A DNA stretch of 64,000 nucleotides from Phycomyces nitens (lineage: Eukaryota > Mucoromycota > Mucoromycetes > Mucorales > Phycomycetaceae), in NCBI GenBank assembly GCA_022702545.1, contig JAHRBC010000003.1, positions 3,100,001-3,164,000 on the forward strand, written 5' to 3'. Under the pieces are notes generated by a model. It was not told the DNA's origin and searched no databases. It was given only the letters and a program-made list of their open reading frames with translations. The position numbers and the translations under genes are program-made. The number at the start of each line of letters is the position of its first letter. The first letter of the stretch is position 1. This document shows, piece after piece, positions 36,501 through 49,100 of this stretch.

Positions 36501-38854
36501 AAGAGAATCCTTTTAGATATTTTGCCCATGTAGACGACCAGTTTGCTTGAATTCTGTATTCAACCGTGATATTTGGCTGCCAGTGCAATACAAGAGTAAT
36601 CATCACTCGTTCCTTTTTTGACAAGAAGTCTTCGGGCCCATTTGCTGTCCGTCTATGTCTATTGTCATCAAACACAATTGAGGACATGTAGAAACCCTGG
36701 CGAACACGAGCATTGATTGCATGCCAGAATTCAGTTGGGAGATAATATTCGTGGTATTTCAATAGTTTTGTTTCTACGGCCATAGGCTCTGAATATGGGT
36801 CCCATGGAAACCCAATAGCTGATATCATTGCCCGATTGATTTGTTCATCATAGTGTATTGTCCTGTTATCCATCCCAATGTCTGGTAGAGTATGTGGTAA
36901 ATGATCGCGGGATAGCTCCAATGATAAATCGTTTGCTCTTCCTGATGCTGTCATTCGCCTGTTGTCTGATCTTAATTTATCCAAGCAAATCTCCTTCATA
37001 AGGAATCGAAGATGGTATATGTTTGGTGCTGGTATATCTGAAAGGGATTCTTTTGGTTTTGTATGTCCAGGCTGGTGCGAAAAGTTTCCCCCCGTCGAAT
37101 TGTTGATTGGAAATGGAGGACAACTCTCTGCATATATAAATTGTCCATTGGTTGCCTTTGCTGTGAACCGCAAGATCTCATTGTCTGGGACAAATCCAAA
37201 ATTGCATCCTGGAGCGAACTTATTGTTTGCGCCAATCTGGATGATATTACAGGAAATATCCTCGCTGGAGAGCTGTTGAATAATTGATTCGTCATGAATG
37301 TTAGACTTGACTACACCGTCAGTAATCAAAATCAACGAAGGCTTGCCTAGTCTAGGCTGAAGGTTAAGAATAAATGAGCCCGCGCGTAGTATGTAAGCTA
37401 GACTGCTTCCTGACTTTCCGACTCCCCACACATCTTTTCTTGCTCCTGGCATATTCTTGATTGGTCTCTGGTGAATATTCGTAGACATTGAGCTAGTACG
37501 ATGGTGTAGATGTGGGCGGGTTTGGGTTGCCTGTGTTGCCTGTTGTGTTTTGGTACCTGTGGACTCATGCTTTTCTACAATACTATGGCGAGGTGATTGG
37601 GTTTTGTGGCCTATCCTTAGACTTTTCCTCTTCTCATTCTTCTTTGGAGGCTCTTTTTCAGTGACATTTCTCGGTACAAGGTATATTGGATCAGGCGTAT
37701 CGACTTCGAATTCGGCTGCTCCTTCTTCAGCAACAGTCGAATGGTCGCCTCTTACATCGAGAGCATACCCTAGCTTGGCCCTCTTTTCTTTTAGTCTTTT
37801 TCTAAAAATGGCCAGATCTGATTGAAAAGTTCTTATGGCCATGTCCAATGTCTCCAAGACCGACACTACATTATCCCGAGTTACACGAGTATCTTGCAGC
37901 AAAACGCGCATAGTAGGGAATTCGGCCAGGATGGGTATGATATTCATATTGGATCCAAATTGCGAACATTCTGCTATTACTGTGATATAAACGATCGGCT
38001 CAAACTAGAGAGTTTAATGGTTAATTGAACTATTGGCCCCCCCAGATACTTGTTATCTACCATTGAGCTGTGATCCGACGATTGTGGACCAAGAGAGAAC
38101 GGCTGAACAAGACCATTGATGATGTTTTCGAGTCTGGACAGATGAAAATATGAGACACAGATTGGAGAGTTGGATTCAATATTGAGCGATACATACGTCT
38201 TATAGGCACTTCCAATCATCACTCGACTGCTGCCAACATCTACTGTGGCCAGACTTGAGCTTAGATCCAACATGAACACTTTCCGGTATTCCTGTGCAAT
38301 TGATAGAATCTTGGTTCTGGGTGTAATTATATACATTTTTTTGGCACTTTGTGGAGTTGGTAGGCGTGGAGAGCTTGCTGATGCGAGGCCCTTTTCAGGT
38401 TGTGATGGTCTCAAGGTAGTATTTGGCAACAATGTGCCCGAGGATGGCAGTGGGGTTGGATCATAGACTGATGGTTCTGGCTGGTGAGAAAAGTTGATTT
38501 TGGCATCTTTACGTTGGTTCTGTTGAGATGGTTCCCAGATACCCTTGAGACTGCCAGAGATATGGAGCAATTGAAAGTCCTGGTATAAAATGGTATTAAG
38601 AGGCCTGGTCCATATCATACTTGTTTAACTCACCCCATCATCACTCTCTGTGATAGGCTGAAACATGTGTTTTAATAACCATATGTCTAGTTCATTTCTT
38701 TTGATTGTGCTCGTCTTTCTTAATAAGATTGCAGTATGTGCCTCGACGACCTAGAACATTAGGCCAAGGTCAGTCTGTATGAAGTCTTTACAGATTCCTC
38801 TCAATTGACTATTTTCTCGACCTTTGTGTCTTTGAGAATGGATGAGATTGGCAT
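27548..38854 (-). CDS. SZT2: SZT2 homologue (KICSTOR scaffold subunit), about 3553 aa
   Basis: In animals SZT2 is the scaffold of KICSTOR, which brings GATOR1 to lysosomes and lets amino-acid loss switch off TORC1. Exons: 38854-38822, 38750-38634, 38579-38197, 38133-38061, 38004-35296, 35239-33753, 33699-33193, 33134-32361, 32301-31506, 31441-31209, 31154-28055, 27997-27548; they total 10662 nt, exactly in frame. Recognisable SZT2 order: LLRKTSTIKRNELDIWLL near the N-terminus, KVFMLDLSSSLATVD, GLVQPF, FEPIVYITVIAE, GKPSLILITDGVV near residue 412 (vWA-like), ATLHLTCMTLP, RLNWLFTEEIMHGLL, MHDTRV, and EVMRPFSVKNRPNMFV. Length matches human SZT2 (about 3400 aa). Start is uncertain: exon 1 codes for only 11 residues and uses a weak GTCGAG donor. 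Assignment is by recalled similarity along the whole length. Confidence 0.85.
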
Positions 38855-39189
38855 CTTGTCTGATGTTACAGCCAAGTGGGAGCTGTTTGGTATTATTGGG
38901 CGGGGTATGGGTCAGGAACGTTTATACTCTATGCTATTGACGAAGATCAAATGAAAATAGAAAATGAAGCAAGATAAACAAGATTAATAATGGGAATCTT
39001 GATCTAGTATACTGGTATTGTACATTAGGTATAGATCTGCCTTTGCATCAACCCGGTGATGCAGAGAAAGTTACTTGTCCCCTAGAGTCGTTTCAAGACA
39101 AAAGAGTTATTAATCAAACACCGATTACAACAGCTTGACGCCCGATGCGCTCTTTGAACAAGTACAAAAACAAAAAAAAACAAAAAACA

Positions 39190-39224
<35 letters not shown>

Positions 39225-39250
39225 ATAATGAAAATGAAAATGAAAATGCT
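39190..39250. repeat. (CAA)n and AAAATG microsatellites
   Basis: About ten AAC units run through 39190-39222, then GATAATG and repeated AAAATG to about 39248. Simple-sequence DNA in the SZT2/POM152 promoter. Confidence 0.9.
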
Positions 39251-39518
39251 CGGCCAGATTCCATAAAGAAGCTTGGATAGAGAGTAAAGTGATCCTGGTT
39301 GTGAATTGCCAATGTATAGATATAGATATACATTTGTAGCTTACAAATATTCTATATAATCACTCTCAATATTGATATTTTAATATTCAAATATCTAAAT
39401 ATGTCACAAATCTTGTATATGAACATGTCAATACATGTACAACTAGTACTTTTATTACCGAATATTATCAATTTCAATTTATCAACGAAAAAAGAAAAAG
39501 AAAAAAAAAGAATGTAAA

Positions 39519-39541
39519 GACGTCATATAAGGCATGACGTC
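39519..39541. promoter_or_regulatory. CRE-like inverted pair
   Basis: GACGTCAT (39519-39526) and ATGACGTC (39534-39541) are exact reverse complements around 7 bp. Each contains the ATF/CREB core TGACGTC. The element sits 114 bp before the POM152 ATG in the promoter shared with SZT2. Confidence 0.5.
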
Positions 39542-39654
39542 GTATTCACGGAATTTTTGTAATTGTGCCAATCATTTATTTCCCATATAAAAAAAAATGT
39601 CAAAACCCCAGGAACGCGTCTGTTGTTTGCACTGAGATTCCTTTGTAAAGCATT

Positions 39655-42600
39655 ATGCAGGATCCTAGACGGAATGAAGGGCCAAATATCATTCCACGGG
39701 CTGCAATCCCACCTTCTCACCTACTCGCACGCATACCTTCCTCAAAGATCGATTTCCCAACACAGCGCTACTATGCAGCATCTATCTTTATCTTGTTACA
39801 GGCATTAAAACTCTATAATGCCTGGAAAGACTACCACTCTTTTGACCCTGAGACTTCAGACAGCAATCTATTGAGATGGAGCTCTTATGATGTACTTTAC
39901 ATGTTAATTATCTGGTACATTCGGATTCCTTGGTTGCAGATCACCAAATTCAAAGCTATCTTTATTTCTTTGGCTTTGGTATCACTCAACCTCTTTATGT
40001 TTGTCATTCCAGTGGTAATCTTATTTCCTTTATCTTTAAAGAGCGATTAATTAATCTCTTTCACTCTATCTAAGCATCGTTTATCAACTCTCTCTTAGGC
40101 TGCTGTTGGTAGTGCTCTATTCAAAAATATCTTTGGTATGATTTAATTTGATCCAAATAACACTCTACTGATAAAATAGATCGCCAACAGGAGAGACATT
40201 TACTCGTAGAATCGGTGCCTCTCGAGCAAAGAAAATCAACGTGAATGGTGTCATTAACGACCCATCTCATATTCTCGGAAGACATACTCTGCACATTCTT
40301 CCTCATGGGTAAAAAACCAACATATACAAAATATCGTCCTAGGGTCCAATCTAATCACCCTTTACTCAATATCTCCATTTATAGTTTTGCAGAACTTAAT
40401 CCCTTGAATGAGTTTTATTGTCTACCTGCAGGCTCAAAGGGAAAGAAAGACATTTTCATTCCAATTTTGATGAACAATACGATTCCCTATAGTCTTACGA
40501 TGGAGCATTTCGATTTTGATACAAAATTGAACACAACAAAGGGTCTCTCTCGAAGCGATTTTAAACGGGCAATCGAATTGAACCCTAATAACGATGGCCT
40601 AGAGACATATTATGTTCGTATCAAAGAGCCCGGACTCTATACATTAAGAGACGTAAAGAGCAAAGACAACATTGAAGTCAGAACCAAACGCAAGGTGGCC
40701 TATGTCTTCACCTGTCCAACTGCCAACTTTGAAACTCCAGCCGTAACCGACCTTTGCACAGGAGATGAGGAACCAATTGGAATCAAAGTCACTGGTGTGC
40801 CTCCTTTCACATTGGGATATGTTCGTCGAGTAGGAGACTTGGAACACCCGTCAAAGATTAGTCATATTCGTCCTCAAGATGTCGATGTCCTCCCAGCCGA
40901 AAAGATTCATGATGTGGGCAGCGTAGAACCCGAATTTTTCTACCCAAAAACAAACCAATTTTATTCATGGGCTGCAACACATCAACAAACAATTTACTTG
41001 AACGTCACTCTTCATGACCCAACCCTGTATGAATATCAGCTCTTGAATGTCACGGACGGTTTTGGCAATGTTGTCATACTCGATCAGTCCAACGCAATTC
41101 ATTTTGTAGCACACGAACACCCAACTGCAAAATACGCTTGTAGCGACGTCGACCCTCTGAAGCTTTTGATAAACGAAAAGTATACAGATATCCCTGTAGA
41201 ACTCCAGGGATCTGGTCCATGGAATATCAAATATCGACATATTCAAGACGCTGATGAGACGGTTTCTGTATTGGAAGATTCTTTGAGTAGTCCAAACTCA
41301 AGTGTCCGAGTATACCATCCAGGAATCTATGAACTGCTCCAAGTTAACGACGTGTTCTGCAAAGGAGATATCATCACACCTGCAATTTGCCGTGTTATTA
41401 AACCCCCACTTCCTACGATCAAAGTACAAGAGACACCTATTCCATCCGAATGCTCAGGAAACGACTTTGTTGGCATGAAATTCTTTATCGAATTGACGGG
41501 TAAGGTTTCATGTTCTGTGAACAGTGGTATCAAAGATGCACAAGACTTATCGATCATTATTTATCAGGCACTCCTCCATTCAATTTACAGTATAGTATAT
41601 ACAAAAAGTCAGGAAGAACAAAGACTATTGTGGGAAGTTGGAACGAGACAATCGATCGAACTCGTTACATGGTATCTTATATGCCAACAATGAGCGGGTA
41701 AGATTGAGAAATATATATGTGTGTGTGGGTGTGTAGCTTGACTAATGATCTGATAATCTTTAGAGATTACATTTATGAGTTCCAAGGTCTGAGTGATGAG
41801 AACTACAAGAATCAGCCCATCAATGCATATAAATTCTCTCAGGTTGTATATCCTCAACCTGACGCGTCCTTTGATGAAAGTCTGACAGCTCTGGAAGCAG
41901 TCCGTACTTGTGTTGGCGAAACTATTTCTCTGGATGTCAAGTTGACAGGTGCTCGCCCATTGACTCTGTTCTGGTCTGTATCTGGGCAGATGTACTCTGA
42001 AGATATCCAAGACGACAAGTATAGTCTTCGTATTCCTAATCTCGAAAAGCCCGGGCCTCATGTTGTTTCTCTTGTCAAGGTGCGTTTTATATACCTTTGT
42101 ATGAAGTATACTAATTTAATCATCTATACTGCAGATAAAAGATGCAAATGGATGTTTGATAGATCTAGAGGCACGCGACGTGGTTGTTGATGTTAGACGT
42201 GAGCGTCCTACTGCTGGATTCTACACAGACGATCAGTTCAATGGTTTGGTTGAGGTCACTCAAGGTTCCACTGCTGCCCTTCCACTTCGCTTGTCCGGAA
42301 AGGGTCCATGGATGGTTGGATATAAGAACGTGGAAGACGAGTATGCAGAAACCAAGATGATCGTCACTGAAGATCCCAATGCTGTACTAGAAACCAAGGA
42401 GCCTGGAGTATATGAAGTAGTCTCTGTCCAAGATGATTTCTGCAGAGGAAATGTTATCCCTCCACCATACGTTGTACGCTGGATCGAAAAACCACAAATG
42501 ACCATTGATGATCCTACGGTTCTCCTTAAGCAGGATAATACCTTTGAGAAACCCGGAGTATGCCAAGGAACGCGCACCAGTGTTGATATCAGCTTCCAAG

Positions 42601-43963
42601 GTATGTGTGTTACTCCAAACCCACTCATGATATTAAGATATTACATCTACCAGGCCATTCCTCATTCTATTGCACTTATGACAAGTATCAAGTTGGATCT
42701 TGGAAACTTAGTCCAGTTCATCTCGGAAACGAAGAGATTAATTCTGTATATCCTAAAGCTAGTGTTGATCTGGAAACACATACAAGTGGAAAGTACCGAT
42801 ACATATTCAACAAGATAGCAGATCAGAGATACACCGAGCCTCTTGATCTTTTGAGCAGACCGACGATCGAATATATCGTCCACCCTTTGCCTACCGTTGC
42901 TTTTGCTGGCAGAAATAAGAAAGAACGTTCCTTGTGTGTGGGAGACAATCTGTCATCTAGTGGCATGTCTCCTATCTGGTTAGATCTTACTGGACAGGCA
43001 CCATTTGTGGTTGAAATCCGTGTCAAGCATCAGACTGATCAACACCTTCAGACACATCACATCAATGTTCCTACTCACAAGTATAGATTGGAATTGTTTG
43101 ATGTACTCGAGACATCTGGGTTCTACGACATTGAACTGGTTGGGGTTGTTGACCACAATGGCTGCCACTCTGTTTCTCCAGTTCTCAACCCAATTGTCAC
43201 AGTCGAGGCTATGGAGGTAGCAAAGATCAGCTCCTCTGACTCGTGCGCCGAACACTGTGTTGGCGATAGTTTAGACTATACTTTGTATGGTGTCAGTCCA
43301 TTTATTATTTGTGAGTACGACGAAGCACCTTTACGCTACAGACATCTAATACCCCCCCCCCCCCCCCCCCCTTTTTTTTTTTTTTACAGCCTACCAATTT
43401 AATGGGCGGAACAAGAAGATTACTTCCCAGTCGTCAACCCTGTCTGTACTGGCTGACAAGCCTGGCAATGTCACTATTGTCTCGGTTGGCGATAAGCGCA
43501 ACAAGTGCACCACATATGTCGATAACATGACTAGCATTATTCATCAGACTCCATCCTCATTTATCAGTGGAGGCAAAGAAGTGTTTGAAAACATCCAAGA
43601 GGGTAAGTTGTGTATATTTTTAAATTATACCTACCTTGTGATACTGATTCCATGGATTGCACGTTTTTAGGTGATACAGCTCAGGCTGTCATTGATCTTG
43701 TCGGAACACCTCCATTTGAGTTCAAGTGGCAGAGAAGTGAGCTAATCTGGGATAAAGATAAGAAACAGCACCACAAGGGAAATGTTCTGGAAACACACAT
43801 GGTCCAGGGTGTAGAAGACAAACGCTACTATATCAACACGGCAGTAGAAGGCATTATTGAGGTAGGAATGCCTTTTTTTTTTTGAAATATTTGACCATAA
43901 TTGACCATTGCTCTGTAGGTTACTTATATCAAGGACCGCTACTGCCAGTATCCTCGCTTGTAA
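39655..43963 (+). CDS. POM152: Nuclear pore membrane protein POM152
   Basis: Integral pore-membrane nucleoporin forming the lumenal ring of the fungal nuclear pore. Exons: 39655-40014, 40099-40135 (37 nt), 40191-40308, 40385-41499, 41568-41697, 41764-42079, 42135-42600, 42654-43310, 43390-43602, 43671-43861, 43919-43963, about 1215 aa. Hydrophobic helices near residues 40-60 (YYAASIFILLQALKLYNAW), 80-98 and 100-125 match the membrane part. HILGRHTLHILPHG followed by AELNP is a POM152 hallmark. The long lumenal part is a series of Ig-like repeats, each with motifs such as GxPPFxxxY and FCRGNVIPP (GTPPFNLQYSIYKK, VTGVPPFTLGY, LSGKGPWMVGYKN, VGTPPFEFKWQR). Intron 8 carries C20T14. The first intron acceptor after exon 2 was set at 40190 because only that keeps frame. 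Length fits the family. Confidence 0.94.
43352..43385. repeat. C20T14 homopolymer tract in POM152 intron 8
   Basis: Twenty consecutive C followed by fourteen T, ending in ACAG at the splice acceptor. The tract acts as the polypyrimidine tract of this intron. The G20 on the other strand could form quadruplexes, and the exact length may be unreliable in the assembly. Confidence 0.9.
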
Positions 43964-44155
43964 TGAACAGTACTCTAGGATATGTATTGTGAATGTTTGC
44001 ATATCACTTGTATATAAAAGAACACTGCCTGTTTAAAGTAGAAACGGAGATGAAAAGCTAATACAAAAGACCCGTTTTTGTTCATTTAATATAAATAAAG
44101 CACAATTTTACAAAGGGTAAAATACCTTTGGTTTCCTAATAAATACAAGCTTGAA

Positions 44156-44200
44156 ACTATTCTAGATTCTTTTTTTTTGTAGGGAGACTATTCTAGATTC
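44156..44200. repeat. 14-bp direct repeat flanking a poly-T insert
   Basis: ACTATTCTAGATTC occurs at 44156-44169 and again at 44187-44200. The 17 bases between are nine T followed by GTAGGGAG. This is the layout of a target-site duplication around a tiny reverse-oriented poly(A) insertion. Confidence 0.6.
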
Positions 44201-44879
44201 AAATAGGCCCTATAATTATTAGCGTGACCTTATTGTCTTTATGAATATCAAGAAATATTTATGATAAGAATACCATTTGAAGATTGGTACTATCATTATT
44301 ATTGTTATTATTGTTATTAAACTATCCAAAGAGAATGGGTAATGCGCTTGCTGTACATGAGTAACGTATATATGATATCCTGACGACATTGAATGCTTAG
44401 GTATGTTTATGTAAAACTCTATTAAACAGCAATAATGTAATGATGTAGTAAACAATACAAGCAAGTAATATTAAAAGACAATTCGAGATAGTTATCTGGC
44501 ATTTAAATATTCTCGTTACTTTGGGAGACCACAAGCGGTTTTCGAGCATTATGTTCCTTTAGAATTCTTTACACATATAATCGTCAATAGATTCTAATTG
44601 AGATTGATATCTTGTGAAAAATATAGACTTCCTATAAATAAATGTTGGAAAAAAGGCTTTATGGTACAAGAACTTTATAGATAGTTTAGTCATTTGAGAA
44701 AGAGTATATAAATATATTCTTCTGTCAAAATCTACCTGTGCAACGTTATTCTTTTTGTATTCAGTATCCAGGTATAGCAATTTTTTATTCCAATCTTTTT
44801 GCTTGTGAATTTATTGCTCATATGCTATTTTATTATATAATTCCTAGTAAATCATAATAAATATATAAATTGAAAAATT

Positions 44880-44911
44880 GAGAAATTGAGAAATTGAGAA
44901 ATTGAGAAATT
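44880..44911. repeat. (GAGAAATT)4 tandem repeat
   Basis: Four perfect copies of the 8-mer GAGAAATT, with a degenerate copy just upstream. Confidence 0.85.
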
Positions 44912-46146
44912 TCGATTATGTTTGATGTCTGGCAGCATTATTTTGAACACCAAAACATTTAAAGTTTCTAGATATTGCTGTTTTGTTGATTACAAGAGTA
45001 TCCTTTAATTAAATAATAAATACAAAGAGGTCTTTTAGCCGTATTTGATCTACTCTATTTTATCAAAAAAAAAGTCTTTAAACATAAAGACATGTTCCAC
45101 CTTTGCATTAATATTAACTTTTTTAAAAACTCGAGACCTGTCTAGTCCAGAATCAAGGGAGAATAAACCCATCAGGTCTTGTACAAAACAAGTATTTTCC
45201 GGGTCACCAAAATTTCCTATCATTTATATTCAATAAATAAAATAAGGATTTCTAAAGCTGTTATTTAGACGAGATTAACTGCAATTTATAATAAAAAAAA
45301 AAGGTACCGTAAATGTTATTTGCATTTATCAATTTACAACTTGTCTGTTTAGCAAATAATTATTTGTCGCGTTGCGAGAGAAAAAGTACGGTATTTTAGG
45401 TTCTTGTTTATTCAACCGAAAACCATAAATAAGAGCCGTTTTATTATTTGATACCCACAAAGTAACCAACCAAAATCTTTATATCTTTTTAAAATTATTT
45501 TTATTATTATTTTAACAAACAAAGAAAAAAGTCGCGTTATATTTTTATATTATATTTATTTCATCTTGCATACCAACTACTATACTTTAAAAAAATAGTC
45601 GAATACGGTCTGTAGAAAAATCTGTATATTATTCTAATTAGTAGTAATTTTATTATTCTCCATGACAGACTGTGTACTTGTCAACAAAAGGTCAATGTAT
45701 TTTTGATATTTCAATTAATTTCAACAACCGACTTTACTTTCCAAGTTAAAGGGTATATTAAAGGGCAGTAAACACGCGGAAAGTACAAGGAAATTCAGAT
45801 ATCATAAGGATATACAAAGGCGTATAATTAAAAAAAAGTACCTCAAGTTTGGGAGTAAAACAGATTAAGCTCATTTTTATTAATATTCTCTGGAGAAATT
45901 AATTTGCAATTCTAAAAACTAAAGGCCATGAAGCTATTTACTTTTTTTTTTTCGTAAAATATTCCTTGTAGTACAATAGACAAACGCGTTTGTATAACAT
46001 ATTTTTTAGTATTTTTTTTTACTCTTGTATTTCTTAATATTGTGTCGGTTCATACGAAAAGTAAAAAAAAAAAAGGCACTGTAAGAGGTGCTGTACCATT
46101 CTTTTGAAGGATTTGTTAAAATATAGAGATTATTACAGGAAAAATA

Positions 46147-49100
46147 TTATGATTCCTGACTGGCTTTCATTGTGCTCGATTCCAAATCAAACGATGTCCT
46201 AACAGCTTTTGACCCGGTAAACTGATTGAGTGAACCTTGCTTGTAAAAGGTACCAACTTGCATTTCTTGACCAACAGTCGGTGTGCGAACACTATTAGAG
46301 TTTGGCACAACAGTAGGGTGAGACAAAGGTGAAGGTGGCTTTGTTATCCTAGTTTCTGCTGTTGATGATTTTCCACTATTTTCCAAAGAGCGCGGAAGAA
46401 AACTGGGTCCAGGAAGCTCATTATCTCCAGAAGAGTTGGAGTCTAGGGTTGTGGATGGTGGTCCTACAGGCAAAGGACGAGGCCTTCTTAGATATATTGG
46501 GCCGTCCGATAAAGCAAGACATTTCTGGGGTTGGAAAAGTGCTTGTTGTTCATTGATTCCAAGAGGGCGCATAATTCCAGGAGCTCCATTTTGAGCCATT
46601 GATGCTATCCGATCGGCTATACAGGCAATCAAAAGCTGTTCAGTGTCTTGAGGTTGGTCTGCGTATTGATAGTATTGCTGGTGAATATCTATAGCTTGAT
46701 TTAAATGTTGTTGTTGTTGTTGTTGTTGCTGATTGATATTCTGGCCTTGGCGGAAACGATATTCCTGTTCTTTCTGTTGCTGGCGGTTGGAATTTTGGGG
46801 ACTTTTCTGCTTGTCCACCGAAATTCCTTGACGATTAGCCAAACTATTTGAGCCTGACTGGTTTACTAAACCAATTGGCTGGATACCAAGAAAATCATAT
46901 TGCTGATTTGGTTGTAGAAAGTTTAAAGGCTGGTGCCTAATAGTTTTCTGTGAATTGGTGCGTAAGGAATGGTTATGTTTTAGCTGAACTGCTGTTGATA
47001 ATGGCTGAGTATTCTGTTGGTTATGGCTTTGTTTTATGAGACCATCATTCTGATTGTCTTGATGATTTTTAGCTTGTGCCGTTTCTCTCAATGTATCGGT
47101 TTGTTCTCCGGATCGTTTGTTCATATTATCTACACATGGGCTATCTGGTTGGCTATTGGGTCGGTTTGTAGAGGTTTGTTTATCATTTTTCTGAGAATTA
47201 GTTAAAGTAGTTGTTGAAAGATGCCCATGGTTGTGACCTTGGTGAATATGTGGCAGGAGAGTTTGAGGATGCTGCTGATTTGGTTGGTTTGATTGATTTG
47301 GTTTTCCTGTGGTTTGCACAAAAGTCATGATCGGCTTTACTTGAGGAAATTTGCGCTGAAGCTCAACGTGTTGTTGGGCTCGCTTTATGAGCTCAACTTG
47401 ACGATTTTTGATTATCATTTGTTGGAGTTGTGATGATATAACAATGTTATTTTCTAGTAGAGGAAATATATGTTCATTTGGAATCGTGTTAATTGAAGCC
47501 AAATGAGCTGCTTGACAATCAGGACACGAGGCGATTTCTTCATACGAGCAGCACTCAGAACATGAACTTTCGCCTGAGCAGGCTTCTCCGATCAACTGGG
47601 GATTTGGAGCCGAATGATTTGTAGAGTTCATTGAAGTATTGTTTCTTGAGTCATTTAAAATGATCTGTGCTGTAGAATATTTTTGAGTACCAGAATGTAG
47701 ATTAAGTCTCTCTGCTATAAATCTATCAATATGTGCGGCTGTTTTTGTAGAAAGTTAGAAGCTGTTTGAGTCGAACGGTTGATTCAAAAGTATACCAGAG
47801 AAAAAATCATTGTTAGCCAAACGTTTTTGGCCTAATTTTAAGATTTCTGCAGAGAAAGAGGCATTTGGAGTAAGAAGGACTTCTCGAGAACCAGATTTGC
47901 GGTTTAAAGATGAATTTGGCCGTTTACTGGCCTTGGCGCTACTTGTAGAATCCAAGGAAGATTTTCCTTGGTCTGGCCTATTGTCTTTTGACAAGGAGTC
48001 AAATGATTCGGATGACTGGCCTTTCTTGGAGGCATCAGTGAAAAACTACCAAAAATAAAAAAGAAGTGAATATTATTGCATTCGTAATTCGAGGATATTT
48101 ACATTTCTTCGAATACGAATTATCTTTTGAAGAAGTTTATCGGCTTCTTCTCTGGTGACCAGAGGGGTATTATTTGAGTTTGATCTTTGTATTAAACGTC
48201 TTGGATCGTTTGATTGATCTGAAGAGTCTAGTGGCTTATTTTCCGTGTTCTTGTAAGTATCAAATAAATAGGGAAATTGGGGACAATAAATAATACTTAC
48301 AGAACCGCGTCTAGAGTCATTATTTCCTCGGGTTGAATCGGTTATGAAGGCCTGAAGCGCGTTCCAACTTGATTCATCATCAATAGACTGGAATTCTGGT
48401 GAATAAGATGTATTTATGTTGTTTGTAATGAATACCTCTTCAGAATCGGAATTGTTTATATTAATATGTTTGTTATTTGTTGGCGTGTCGCGAATAGATT
48501 TGGCCTAGATTTTGGGTGTAAATAAAGAATATTCTGGATGATTATTGACCCTTACAGAACTTCTGTGTTTTCTTGAACTTTCGTTTTTATACGATTTAGA
48601 TTCCAACCTAGATAAGCGGTTTATTATATACGAAAAATGATGATCGCTTCATAAACTGACCTCTTTTTGGCTGTAGATCTTTGAGATTTATGGGTAATTT
48701 GGGGTTCACTGGTGTCGTTTTGGCTTCCAGACCGACGAGAATAATGATCGATAAAGTATTCTTGGGTAAACTTGTTTTCATGATCGTGTTTTTCTGTTTA
48801 AAACGGTTTTTTAATATTTTTATTTTATTTGTTTAGGATAATAAATACGAATACCTTTGTTTTGGGTGCCTCTTTTAGTACTCTCGATGGTTACACTGGT
48901 GTTATTCCGTATTGGTGCTGTACCTAAATCAAATAAGTTTTTGTTTTAGATTAATAATGATAATTGAATGAATAAAAGAAGCATTTCGTATTATGGAACA
49001 CGGTGGTAAGAGGGCGTGTGAAAATACGTGTGTTTGTGGCTCTAGAGTATTGAATTTCTTGGCGTTTTTTTTTGGTAGACAAAATTACCTGGTCTAGTTT

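Larger units (their letters stand above)
38855..39654. promoter_or_regulatory. Divergent promoter of SZT2 and POM152
   Basis: The 800 bp between the two starts has no gene. It holds a (CAA)n microsatellite at about 39190-39222 followed by AAAATG repeats, purine-rich runs, and near the POM152 side a CRE-like dyad (39519-39541). An open frame on the minus strand here is only the microsatellite read through. Confidence 0.6.
43964..46146. other. AT-rich gene-poor region
   Basis: No supported gene. AATAAA at 44094-44099 may be the POM152 polyadenylation signal. A 14-bp direct repeat flanking a T run lies at 44156-44200 and an 8-bp tandem repeat at 44880-44911. Small frames on both strands have no motif. 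Confidence 0.55.

Noticed and set aside
39082..39333. Minus-strand frame in the SZT2/POM152 promoter
   Set aside because: It is a microsatellite read as poly-Leu; not a gene.
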